From positions 80,291,387-80,355,386 of the forward strand of contig NC_064622.1 of NCBI RefSeq assembly GCF_023898315.1: DNA of 64,000 nt, read 5' to 3'. Under the pieces are notes generated by a model. It had not been told where the DNA came from. It worked only from the letters and a program-made list of their open reading frames with translations, and searched no databases. The position numbers and the translations under genes are program-made. Positions 11,807-21,911 of the stretch are shown here, piece by piece. The DNA is from Schistocerca nitens (taxonomy: Eukaryota > Arthropoda > Insecta > Orthoptera > Acrididae). How positions within the stretch are numbered: position 1 is the first letter of the stretch; each line of letters opens with the position of its first letter.

Positions 11807-14105
11807 CTAAGAATAGCACTTGAAACCTACGTCCACAATTGAATGTATTCCAGTCTCTGTCTTCCTATACAATTTTTGACCTCTACAGCTCCCTCTGCTA
11901 CCATGGAACTTATTCTCTGACAAGAGATGTCCTATCGTACTGTCCCTCCTTCGTGTCAATGTTTTCCAGGTATTCCTTTCCTCTCCTATTCTGCGCAGGA
12001 CCTTCCCATTCCGTACCTTTGAAGTCCACCTAATTTTCCACATTCGTCTGTACCACCACATCTCAAATGCTTCGGTTCTCTTCTGTCCCGGTTATTTCAC
12101 TACCATACAATGCTGTGACCCAAAGGCACATTCTTTGACATTTCATCCTCATTTTAAGGCCTATGTTTGATACTAGTAGACTTCTCTTGTCCAGGAATGC
12201 CACTTTTGCTTTTAATGTCCTCCTTGCTCCGTCCGTCATTCGCTATTTTGCTGCCTAGGTAACGGAACTCCTTACCTTCATTAACTTTGTGACCATCAAT
12301 CCTGATGTTAAGTTTCTCGCTGTTCTAATTTCTGCTACTTCTCATCACTTTCGCCTTTCTTCGATTTACTGGCAACCCATACTCTGTACTCATTAGACAC
12401 TTCATTACATTCAGCAATCATGTAATTCTTCTTGACTTTCACTCAGTGAATCGCATCATTGATATCCTTTCACCTTGAATTTTAATTCCACTCCTGAACT
12501 TTTCTTTTTTTCCATCATTGCTTCTTCAATGTAAAGATTGAACAGTAGGACCGAAAGACTACATCCCTCTCTTACATCCTCTTTAATCCGAACAATTCGT
12601 TCTTGGTCGTTCACTTTTATTATTCCCTCTTGGCTCTTGTACATATTGTACATGACCCGTCTCTCCATATAGCTTACCCCTACTTTTTTCAGAATTTCGA
12701 TCATCTTGCACCATTTGACAATGGCGAACGCTTTTTCCAGGTCGACAGATCCTATGAACGTGTCTTGGTTTTGGTTTTGTCTTGCTTCCATAATAAACCG
12801 CAACGCCAGAATTGCCTCTCTGGTGCCATTACATTTCCTAAAGCAAAACCTATCGTCATTTAGGACGTCCTCAATTTTCTTTTCCATTTTTCTGTGTATT
12901 ATCCTTGTTACCAACTTGGATGCATGAGCTGTTAAGCTGATTATGAGACAATTCTCTTGTAGTCATCGGAATTTTTCCGAAAGTCAGATGGTATATCGCC
13001 AGACTCATACATTCTACACACCAACGTGAAGAGTCGTTTCGTTGCCACTTCTTCTAATGATTTTAGAAGTTCTGATGGAATGTTGTCTACCCCTTCTGCT
13101 TTTTTGATCCTCAGTCCTCAAAATCTCTACTAATACTGAATCGCCTGTCTCTTCCAAATAGATTCCTGTTTCTTCTTCTATCACATCAGACAAATCTTCC
13201 CCCTCATAGAGGCCTCCTATGTACTCTTTCCACCTATCTGCCCTCTCTTCTGCATTTAACAGTGGAAGTCCGGTTGCACTCTTTATTCTACTACCCTTGC
13301 CTTTAATGTCACCGAAGGTTGTTTTGACTTCCCTGTGTTCTGAGTTAGTCCTTCCAACAATCACTTCTTTCTCAATTTCTTCACATTTTTCATGCATCCA
13401 TTTCGTATTATCCTCCCTGCACTTCCTATTCATTTCATTCCTCAGCGACTTGTATTTCTCTATTCCTGAATTTCGTCCAACATTTTTGTAATTCCTTCTT
13501 TCATCGACCGACTGAGGTTTTTCTTCTGTTACCCATGGTTTCTTTGGAGTTACCTTCTTTGTACCAATGTTTTCTTTACAACTTCTGTGATTTCCCTTTG
13601 TAGAGACGTCCATTAGACTGTACTGCCTACTGAGTTATGCCTTATTGCTGTATCTATAGCCATAGAGAACTTCAAATCTCGTCATCCCGTTCCCCACTTC
13701 GTTGCGTATTAATTCTTCTTTGCTAATCTCTTGAACTTCAGCCTTTTCTTCATCACTACTGTATTGCGATCTCAGTCTACATCTGCTCCTGGGTACGCCT
13801 TACAATCCAGTTTCCGATTTCAGAATCTCTGTCTTTTCCAAGTACACCCCCTCCTCTTGTGATTCTTCAGCTGAGTATGCGCTATTACTGGCTGTTACTT
13901 ATTACAGAACTCAGTTAGTCTTTCTAATCTCTCACTCCTTTCCTCAAGCCCACATTTTCCTTTACCTTTTCTTCTAACACTTTCCCTACAACTGCATTCC
14001 AGTCCCCCATGATTGTTTGATTTTCATCTCCCATTATGTACTATTTACCATTTCAGCATTCTCATACACTTTCTCTACATCTTCAACTTGCGATGTCGGC
14101 ATGTA
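11807..14105 (-). pseudogene. RTE reverse transcriptase and linker, decayed
   Basis: 13613-13014 is the linker after the endonuclease, with 'SATGLPLLNAEERADRWKEY' followed by 'GGLYEGEDLSDVIEEETG'. 12914-12456 is the RT palm: 'NGTREAILALRFIMEARQ', 'VDLEKAF', and 'VREGCSLSVLLFNLYIEEAM', where the usual RQGCSLSP has become REGCSLSV. The FADD region is lost to frameshifts around 12450. 12061-11807 keeps the C-terminal 'MWWYRRMWKIRW' end. Many stops and frameshifts; non-functional. Confidence 0.8.
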
Positions 14106-14569
14106 CAGTCGTGGACAAAACGAGCGAGACCCCTCGCCTTTTCGTTATGCTGATCCGCACAACTTTCAAGTCTGCTACACAGCATAACACGCAAGGCGAC
14201 GAAGTGCTACCAACATACTATGTAAGTTCTCTCAGCTGATGTCTTGAGATTGCTAGCCCTGGAGAAACTTGCGCTTCGAAGACACCACAGCATCGTCTGC
14301 CACCACTTCGTGGGAAACGAAATACCTCAAGTATAAGCCAATGTGCACATATCTGTGACTATGACTTGGATCTAAAATGTGGTTATGGATAGTACGTATG
14401 CTCAGATTGCGAAACTAACATCATGGATAAAGACAAGGGGAAGTGAATTAGGCGTCCTTTCTCTTCCGTAACATCAAATATATTTTAGTTCTTAAATGTT
14501 CTGCACAGAAAATCATTCACCAGAAGTGAATAACTTTTTAGTAACACCAGATGATATTAACAGCTTTCT

Positions 14570-14750
14570 GGCGCGGGTAGCCGTGCTCTCAAAGGCGTCA
14601 TATCGCGCACCGCGCGGCTCCTTGCGCCGTCAGTTCGAATCCTTCCCCGGGCATGGATGTGTGTTAGGTTAGGTAGGTTGAAGTAGTTCTAGATCTAGGG
14701 GACTAATGACCTAAGCAGTTTGGTGGCATAGATCTTAGAGCCATTTTTTT
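14570..14750 (+). mobile_element. tRNA-headed SINE
   Basis: tRNA-like head with a B box (agttcgaatcc, near 14633), a 'cccgggcatggatgtgtg' junction and a body ending 'gatcttagagccattttttt'. It is shorter and more diverged than the copy at 20183. It lies inside the non-autonomous Tc1 element, so it inserted after that transposon. Confidence 0.8.
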
Positions 14751-15214
14751 ACCTTTCGCATAAATTTTCTTTAAATAAACGGCCATGTCTTTAGATTGCG
14801 TTGACATAGCTCACTATTTTACACCACCAAGGGACCGTAAACCACAGGAAGTGCGATACATTTCCGCTTATTATGTTCACCCGTACTCGAGATAAACGGG
14901 TTTTAAGAATTGGCTAGACAGATAGACGATCAAGAAAGTGAGACTAGTAGGGCTCCATTTTTACCATTTTACGTGACGAAATCCTAACAACGAAAATAGC
15001 TACTATAGTTACTGAAGATGAGGGCCGCGTATTAATTTCCCCTACTCTTTATTTGAAATGTTCCAGATGCAGTCGATACATCAGCATATTAATCGAAGCT
15101 ACGCTTTCGATCCAAATCACGTTTATAGGAATGCAAATAAAATCCATTTGCCTACAGACGTGGTAATTCAGATGACACTATTAATGCCACCGCGTTTTAG
15201 ATGTGCGAGCATTC

Positions 15215-15454
15215 TAATGGCTCTGAGCACTATGGGACTTAAACATCTGTGGTTCAAATGGTTCAAATGGCTCTGAGCACTATGGGACTCAACTGCTGTG
15301 GTCATCAGTCCCCTAGAACTTAGAACTACTTAAACCTAACTAACCTAAGGACACCACACATATCCATGCCCGAGGCAGGATTCGAAACTGCGACCGTAGC
15401 GGTCACGCGGTTCCAGACTGAAGCGCCTAGAACCGCACGGCCACACCGGCTGAC
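15215..15454 (-). mobile_element. tRNA-headed SINE with duplicated 3' tail
   Basis: Antisense SINE flanked by an 11-bp direct repeat, tgcgagcattc (15204-15214 and 15455-15465). The 3' tail block 'ctctgagcactatgggact' occurs twice (from 15219 and again from 15271), so the tail is partly duplicated in tandem. The B box and head are at the right end (about 15380-15450). The flanking repeat shows that both tail units arrived in one insertion. Confidence 0.85.
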
Positions 15455-16790
15455 TGCGAGCATTCCCATTGCCAGCTACCTTAAGGAACACCGGCTAATG
15501 AACGTTTTGTGGCTGGGGCACGTCTAATGGAGAATTCTAAACATTGTAGATACGTTTGGCAGCTACGTCGCCGTTTATTTCCTGTGGTGGTGCAGAAGTA
15601 TCCTACTAAATTTACCCTCTAATAACAGTTTTTTGTTATTTCGATAAACATCCCGAATGGTTGTCACATAAGCGGTGACATAAAGGTAGACAATTCATGT
15701 TTTTGAGTCTAGAAAGCTCTATGCAACAGAAACTGCAGATCATTTTACCATTTTCATCGCGAAATTGCCGGCTTATTCATGTCTGGGGTAATAATAGAGG
15801 GCTGTTTGCCAGGGTTGTCTGCTAGCGTAGTGAAAGGTGTTTGTTACTGCAAGGGAGGCCTGGTTTGTTTTCAGTTCTAATCTCGAAGGAGGCACATAGA
15901 CTATCAGTAAAGTAATTTTCAGAAATTCTCGCGCCGTCAATAGGTTTTATTGCAACCTTTATTCTGTACCGGCGCCCTGTGGATGTCGATATGAAACTGT
16001 TGTAGAATTTCGTACTTGTTACTGCCTATATTTTCCGCTTCTGTCAATAACTGAATTGACTTAAGTGTGGCACTGAACGATTTTTAACTGAATTTCGTTA
16101 TGAATCTTCCCGCATTGCTAAATTTGCACACTTTCATGGTAGGTCAGCAATGGTAATCCAGTATGGCTGGCCTGAACGTTGACACAGACCATTTCGCGGC
16201 CGAATGCGCGTAATATTTTGCTAATTCGTAACGATCTGGGGTACTCTGTCTTACTAAAACAGTTATCTCGATAAGCCGAAATTCATTTTCATTAGTACAG
16301 CTCATACTAATTGGCGTTTCTTCTTTCATTTATATCTTCTATTTAGATGTTGTGGTTAACACACTAATCAGCATTGATATAGTCTTACACATGATTGAAA
16401 ACAGTGTGACAAATTTCGGATAGTTTTTCAATTTCACGCCTGTGCATGGTATGTTGGTAGCACTTGGTGGTCGCCTTTCCTGTTATGCTGTCTAGCAGAC
16501 TTTAAAGCTGTGCGGATCAGCATAACGAAAAGGCGAGGGGTCTCGCTCGTTTTGTCCACGACTGTACATCTGAAATATCGTTGTCGGTGTTAGTTTGCTG
16601 TCGATTCTGGTAAGAGCAACCCTATCACTGAACTGTTGACTTTAACATGCCCTTTGCTCTACCTCCCTATTCATAGCGAATCCTACTCCCATTATACCAC
16701 TTTCTGCAGCTGTTGATATTACCCTATACTCATATGACCAGAAGTCCTTGTCTTCTTTCCATTTCATTTCACGGACCCCAACTATATCTA

Positions 16791-18212
16791 CACTCCTGGA
16801 AATTGAAATAAGAACACCGTGAATTCATTGTCTCAGGAAGGGGAAACTTTATTGACACATTCCTGGGGTCAGATACATCACATGATCACACTGACAGAAC
16901 CACAGGCACATAGACACAGGCAACAGAGCATGCACAATGTCGGCACTAGTACAGTGTATATCCACCTTTCGCAGCAATGCAGGCTGCTATTCTCCCATGG
17001 AGACGATCGTAGAGATGCTGGATGTAGACCTGTGGAACGGCTTGCCATGCCATTTCCACCTGGCGCCTCAGTTGGACCAGCGTTCGTGCTGGACGTGCAG
17101 ACCGCGTGAGACGACGCTTCATCCAGTCCCAAACATGCTCAATGGGGGACAGATCCGGAGATCTTGCTGGCCAGGGTAGTTGACGTACACCTTCTAGAGC
17201 ACGTTGGGTGGCACGGGATACATGCGGACGTGCATTGTCCTGTTGGAACAACAAGTTCCCTTGCCGGTCTAGGAATGGTAGAACGATGGGTTCGATGACG
17301 GTTTGGATGTACCGTGCACTATTCAGTGTCCCCTCGACGATCACCAGTGGTGTACGGCCAGTGTAGGAGATCGCTCCCCACACCATGATGCCGGGTGTTG
17401 GCCCTGTGTGCCTCGGTCGTATGCAGTCCTGATTGTGGCGCTCACCTGCACGGCGCCAAACACGCATACGACCATCATTGGCACCAAGGCAGAAGCGACT
17501 CTCATCGCTGAAGACGACACGTCTCCATTCGTCCCTCCATTCACGCCTGTCGCGACACCACTGGAGGCGGGCTGCACGATGTTGGGGCGTGAGCGGAAGA
17601 CGGCCTAACGGTGTGCGGGACCGTAGCCCAGCTTCATGGAGACGGTTGCGAATGGTCCTCGCCGATACCCCAGGAGCAACAGTGTCCCTAATTTGCTGGG
17701 AAGTGGCGGTGCGGTCCCCTACGGCACTGCGTAGGATCCTACGGTCTTGGCGTGCATCCGTGCGTCGCTGCGGTCCGGTCCCAGGTTGACGGGCACGTGC
17801 ACCTTCCGCCGACCACTGGCGACAACATCGATGTACTGTGGAGACCTCACGCCCCACGTGTTGAGCAATTCGGCGGTACGTCCACCCGGCCTCCCGCATG
17901 GCCACTATACGCCCTCGCTCAAAGTCCGTCAACTGCACATACGGTTCACGTCCACGCTGTCGCGGCATGCTACCAGTGTTAAAGACTGCGATGGAGCTCC
18001 GTATGCCACCGCAAACTGGCTGACACTGACGGCGGCGGTGCACAAATGCTGCGCAGCTAGCGCCATTCGACGGCCAACACCGCGGTTCCTGGTGTGTCCG
18101 CTGTGCCGTGCGTGTGATCATTGCTTGTACAGCCCTCTCGCAGTGTCCGGAGCAAGTATGGTGGGTCTGACACACCGGTGTCAATGTGTTCTTTTTTCCA
18201 TTTCCAGGAGTG
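16791..18212 (-). mobile_element. Autonomous-type Tc1 transposon, complete
   Basis: A 1,422-bp element with termini CACTCCTGGAAAT..., 27 bp long with 2 mismatches between the two ends, flanked by TA at 16789-16790 and 18213-18214. It contains one transposase gene (16946-17968). The uninterrupted target is seen in RTE copy 2 at 27588-27589. The intact gene and near-identical ends suggest a recent insertion. Confidence 0.93.
16946..17968 (-). CDS. Tc1-like transposase, intact, 340 aa
   Basis: Cut-and-paste transposase that would bind the element ends and insert at TA sites. The start is placed at the Met of 'MPRQRGREPYV' (17968). The frame stays open 72 codons further upstream, but that part is 5' leader running toward the end of the element. 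Residues about 15-60 ('DFERGRIVAMREAGWTYRRI') form the first helix-turn-helix; a second follows around 80-125 ('GVSARTIRNRLHEAG'). The catalytic core has D in 'VVFSDESRF', D in 'FQQDNARPH' and E in 'PDLSPIEHVW'. I count 32 residues between the second D and the E; Tc1 proteins usually have 34. The C terminus 'IAACIAAKGGYTLY' is typical. No stop or frameshift; 340 aa is the normal length. It may still be mobile, which the sequence alone cannot prove. Confidence 0.93.
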   Translation of the reverse strand: MPRQRGREPYVQLTDFERGRIVAMREAGWTYRRIAQHVGREVSTVHRCCRQWSAEGARARQPGTGPQRRTDARQDRRILRSAVGDRTATSQQIRDTVAPGVSARTIRNRLHEAGLRSRTPLGRLPLTPQHRAARLQWCRDRREWRDEWRRVVFSDESRFCLGANDGRMRVWRRAGERHNQDCIRPRHTGPTPGIMVWGAISYTGRTPLVIVEGTLNSARYIQTVIEPIVLPFLDRQGNLLFQQDNARPHVSRATQRALEGVRQLPWPARSPDLSPIEHVWDWMKRRLTRSARPARTLVQLRRQVEMAWQAVPQVYIQHLYDRLHGRIAACIAAKGGYTLY

Positions 18213-18680
18213 TAGATTGATCCTTTACATTTCCCTTTTTAGATTTTCTAGCTTTCCTACCACACTCCGGCTTCTGACATTCCACGTCTCGGCTCGTAGA
18301 ATGTTATCGTTTCGTTAACTATTCAATCTTTTTCTCACGGTCACCTCCCATTTGTCAGTCCCCTTCCGGTAATTCGAAGGAGGGGACTATTCCGAAATAT
18401 CTTGCCAAAGGAGGAATCATCATGACTCTTATTCAATTACAGGCTGCATTTCCTGTGGATACACGTTATGTATCTTTAATGTTATGGTTTCCATTACCCT
18501 CTGTACGCTCATCCCTTTGTCGTTGCTGATTCTTCTGCCGTTAGTGGCACCACAAGGATAAGAGAGAGCCTGAATTTCTGTCCGCTCGTCCGCCCTCTTT
18601 TACAAGGGCGTTGGCAGAATGAGGTTGACTTCTTATCCGGAAGTATTCGGCCGCAAATGATGATTATTGATCCTAATATA

Positions 18681-18752
18681 AGCGGTGGTGGGTTTTGAAC
18701 CCGGGACCGAGGACGTTTTGATTACTAACCAAAGACGCTACACCTAGACCAC
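18681..18752 (-). repeat. tRNA-like head at the 5' end of RTE copy 1
   Basis: On the minus strand this begins TGGTCTAGGTGTAGCG and contains gtcccgggttcaaaaccc, a tRNA T-arm with B box. It resembles tRNA-Pro in its D-arm and T-arm but has no clean cloverleaf, so it is not called as a tRNA gene. The same head occurs at the same place in RTE copy 2 (28063-28125). Confidence 0.65.
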
Positions 18753-18755
18753 TTG

Positions 18756-19510
18756 TGCAACTCCAATTGGCACGTTAGATAGTCAAAATCCCGCGCTCGT
18801 TGGAGGTCCTTGCCCTTAATGCTCCGAAAGTTCTCCTTTGGGGAGAGATCCGGCAACTTTATTGGCCGAGGCAGCGTTTGGCAAGCACGAAGGCAAGCAG
18901 TAATAATCGTCAGGGCACTACCTTGTTGAAATATAAGCCAAAAACGGCTTGCCATGAAGGGCAACAAAACGGAGCGTAGAATGTCGTCGACTTACCACTG
19001 TGCCAAAAGGCGCCGCAGATGATAACCAAAGGGGTCTCGCTATGAAAAGAAACGGCACCCGAGACCATTACTCGTGGTTTTTTAATTCAAAAAAACTTTA
19101 CCAACATCCGTATGTTTTGGTTTATTTTGTTTTATATCTCAAATGCTAGTAGTTTCGGCAACTCAATATTGCCATCTTCAGGCCCCATACGCTATTATCG
19201 TATTAACAATCTTATCGAATGTGCCATAAGACTGGAATCGTAAATCCGATCGTTATGCAACAGATTCCTGTGAACGGGTGACACTGACTGAGCCTACTTT
19301 CAGTGGTTGTCGGGCTGTTCGGTGAGCGACAGTGCGGTAGGTACCCCACTGCTGTCTCCAGATACGATACCGGCCTGGAATCTGACTGACAGGAGTAGAA
19401 TTGTCTTCAGTGATGAGTCCGGTTTCGAACTGAGCCCCAATGACCAACGAAGACATCAACCCGACTGTCTTAGTGCAGCAACAGTCCAAGAACATGGATG
19501 CAGCCAGTAA
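18756..19510. pseudogene. Rearranged Tc1-like transposase remnant A
   Basis: Minus strand, 19080-18757: the C-terminal half, from a 'VMVSGAVSFHSETPLVI' block through 'FQQGSALT' (the second catalytic Asp is Gly) to 'PDLSPKENF'. Plus strand, 19290-19500: the part around the first catalytic Asp ('SRIVFSDESGFELSPN'). The two halves are therefore inverted relative to each other. About 170 bp of unrelated DNA (19081-19250) lies between them. Non-functional. Remnant B (37936-38500) has the same layout. Confidence 0.75.
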
Positions 19511-20169
19511 GAGTCATCGACCCAAGTAGACACAACAGAAATGGGCCTAAAAATATACATACCCTTGTAAATTGCCCATTATCTCAGTTAACTAGCCCTG
19601 GATGTTCTTTATATTTATCAGACTTCGTGATCAGTGTTGGGATAGTCTACAACTCTTTATAAAATTAACTGTCACTTTCACGTAAATATTTTCTCACACA
19701 ACGAAGAACGTAACTGACCAATATTAACTTCAAATCAAGCCGGTACATTACGTAATCCAGTCAATAAAGTCGAACCACCGATCAACTCCAAAACTGCAAC
19801 AAATTACTCGTAACATAGATTTCCTTTTCCTACATAATGTTGCGTCGTCATTCCCTAACTAACATGAATCCGTATTATTCCAGTTGAAATTAATACCAAC
19901 AAATCAGTACATGCAATACCGTACACATCTGAAGACAGTACGAGACTCTGTTAATACAATGTTGCATTCGTATCATTCTTCCAGTGATCCCAGTCGGGGG
20001 CTCCCTGACAGCCGCCCCACGTAGCGCCGCTGTCGCACAGATCGCTGGTAACGCCCGACCACGAGGTCACACTAAGGGCAGCGTTGCCCCAGTAATTACA
20101 ACATCAGTGGAAAAAAACTCATATCTGAGCACAAAAAAGTGAAAATCCACCTGTTCATTAACTTTGTGA
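19511..20169. other. Unassigned DNA
   Basis: AT-rich DNA with a GC-richer block at 19985-20080. No coding frame or shared repeat was recognised, apart from a 25-bp match to RTE DNA around 20153-20177. Confidence 0.4.
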
Positions 20170-20182
20170 CCATCAATCGTCA

Positions 20183-20375
20183 GCAGGCCGTGGTGGCCGA
20201 GCGGTTCTAGGCGCTTCAGTCCGGAACTGCGTGACTGCTACGGTCGCAGGTTCGAATCCTGCCTTGGACATGGATGTGTGTGACGTCCTTAGGTTAGTTA
20301 GGTTTAAGTAGTTCTAAGTTCTAGGGGACTGATGACCTCAGGTGTTAAGTCCCATGGTGCTCAGAGCCATTTGAA
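20183..20375 (+). mobile_element. tRNA-headed SINE, near complete
   Basis: Head 'ggccgtggtggccgagcgg' followed by a B box (ggttcgaatcc, near 20250), the 'ttaggttagttaggtttaag' body and the tail 'ggtgctcagagccatttgaa'. Flanked by a 13-bp direct repeat with one mismatch (20170-20182 and 20376-20388). Best full-length reference copy in the window. Confidence 0.9.
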
Positions 20376-20388
20376 CCGTCAATCGTCA

Positions 20389-21146
20389 AGACTCGAAAAG
20401 TGTCGTACCAGCTGCCTCATTCTGTCACCGTCAGTACCTTCAAAAATTTGTCCCACAATATTCGCTCTCTTTTTAACATGCAGCTTACTTCTCATTCCCA
20501 CCAACTCCCCTAACTGTAACTCGCTCAGACCCGCTACCCCATCCCGTCAAGACGTACTCACTCATCCACTTCCACCTGTTCATTTCATTCAATCATTCAC
20601 ATCAACTCATTGTCATTATTTCCTGTGTGTCAATGTATCTCGTCTCACAGCCATAGTCTCCTTCGTTCTGTCCTAGTAATAGTCCCCTCTAATCTCCTCG
20701 CACTTCACTCCCTCTCGCTCTCTCTTACTACTATCTCATTCATTCCTTACCACTTTTGCTGTCTCTTCTCACTGTCAACATATCTCTCTTCCTCGTTGTC
20801 ATTGTCATAGACTCTGGCTGTCATTATCATTCTCTCTCACCCACTTGCATTTTCTCCTTCTCTTTATTACTCGCCCACTGGTAGTAGTACAGTTGTCACT
20901 TCTACGGATCTCGCTCCGTCTTCTGCCACCAGCAGCCATAATGGCGGTCAAAAGTCTGAAGATGGTGCGAGGAAAGGGCCGAAAGCGGTTGCCAACAAAT
21001 AGATTATGTTCTACTACAATTTCAAAAGAAGAATTTAAAATATTTACCAAAATTTGCGAAAAATATATAACATAAAAATATTGTGACTCGATGTTACTAT
21101 TCGTTTCGATATATCGATAAGGCAGCGAAAGTAGTGTCGACAATAT
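20389..21146. other. Pyrimidine-rich and unassigned DNA
   Basis: 20400-20880 is strongly C/T-rich on the plus strand, giving several fake open frames. No gene is recognised. Two short TATCGATA octamers lie at the right end. Confidence 0.4.
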
Positions 21147-21190
21147 TTATCTGCATATTTTGAAGAAAATTGACTTATCGGCTATCGATA
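21112..21190. promoter_or_regulatory. Pair of TATCGATA octamers
   Basis: Exact TATCGATA at 21112-21119 and 21183-21190. This palindrome is the DREF-binding DRE core in insects. No transcription unit is attached here, so a regulatory role is only a possibility. Confidence 0.15.
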
Positions 21191-21911
21191 TTTTATTAAC
21201 ACGCTTGGTATCGACAAGGCAGTTGTTTATCCCTCGCCACCAGTGGGGTGAAATTGCGCTGCAGCGCCCCTTAGACACCCATCGGCCGCCAAAGTTTACA
21301 GTTTTCCGTTTTCTGTAGATACCTGCATGAATATCAATTTGTGACAAATTTGCATAACTACTTTCTGGTGCGTTTTCTTCTTTTTCTTTTCGTCTGAGAA
21401 TCCTGTTGGAAACTCACTTGGCCATCAGTGACCAATGTAATCATGAGGTGATGTAAAATCTCTGTCTTGCTGAACGATGTGGTTTTGAGTTTCTGACAGT
21501 CCGAAGCATTACTCTGGCTTTCATCCCGTTGTTGTTGTACGGAATCGTTGAATTCTTTGACCTATGATGAAGGTACTTGTACTGAGGACCACTTTTTGAA
21601 GCACTGATTAACATATTACAGTACATAACTATCTTCTAAAACTTTTCCTCTTCCACTGCAACATTTCTTGAATCCAGTTGTTCAACTGCTATTGCATGAC
21701 GTATACGATCTTGAATTTTAGCATTCAGTAAATCTATGGACAGTTTGCACATAAAAACAAACATGTTGTTATTTGTCATGCAGCAGTCATGACACTGTTC
21801 AACGTACCTGACAGACATATGATTATGGTGTAATTTTCCCACACGCAATAGTTTTTCCTTAGTGTACAATGTACTGAGTGCTATATACCTACCTTCAGAA
21901 TTTCGTAGCAA
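21147..21911 (-). pseudogene. Unrecognised, mostly open minus-strand frame
   Basis: Three open blocks (21911-21636, 21626-21441, 21347-21147) are in the same reading frame, with only a few stops in 255 codons. That is fewer than expected for AT-rich random DNA. No domain is recognised; a short Cys/His cluster occurs in 'VEQCHDCCMTNNN'. It could be a decayed gene or transposon, or chance. Confidence 0.25.

Larger units (their letters stand above)
14106..16564. mobile_element. Non-autonomous Tc1-like transposon with long inverted termini
   Basis: The ends are CAGTCGTGGACAAAACG and its reverse complement, with TA on both sides (14104-14105 and 16565-16566). The inverted termini match over about 115 bp with scattered differences. 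The interior (about 2.2 kb) has no transposase frame and carries two SINEs (14570-14750 and 15215-15454). The insertion splits RTE copy 1, and RTE copy 2 shows the uninterrupted site at 27372. The TA target and the CAGT start fit Tc1/mariner elements. Confidence 0.88.
11741..18755 (-). mobile_element. RTE-clade LINE copy 1, full length, split by two DNA transposons
   Basis: On the minus strand this runs from a tRNA-like 5' head at 18752 to the 3' end near 11741. Removing the two nested transposons (14106-16564 and 16791-18212) leaves about 3.1 kb, the same length as copy 2 (23700-28128 minus its own insert), and the two align along their whole length. Homology to the RTE group is seen in the RT block (12914-12456), the preceding linker (13613-13014) and the end region 'RRIGEERNTWKTLTRRRD' (near 12000). 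Frames are heavily broken. Confidence 0.85.

Noticed and set aside
17747-18220. 157-codon plus-strand open frame over the Tc1 transposon
   Set aside because: It is the antisense shadow of the GC-rich transposase gene and its leader.
18681-18752. Functional tRNA gene
   Set aside because: A B box and T-arm are present but no clean acceptor stem or anticodon arm; it is attached to an RTE LINE in two places.
20153-20177. RTE fragment
   Set aside because: Only a 25-bp match to RTE copy 1 (near 12280); too short to call an element.
20332-20880. Several plus-strand open frames in pyrimidine-rich DNA
   Set aside because: They arise because C/T-rich DNA rarely contains stops; the Ser/Leu-rich products have no domains.
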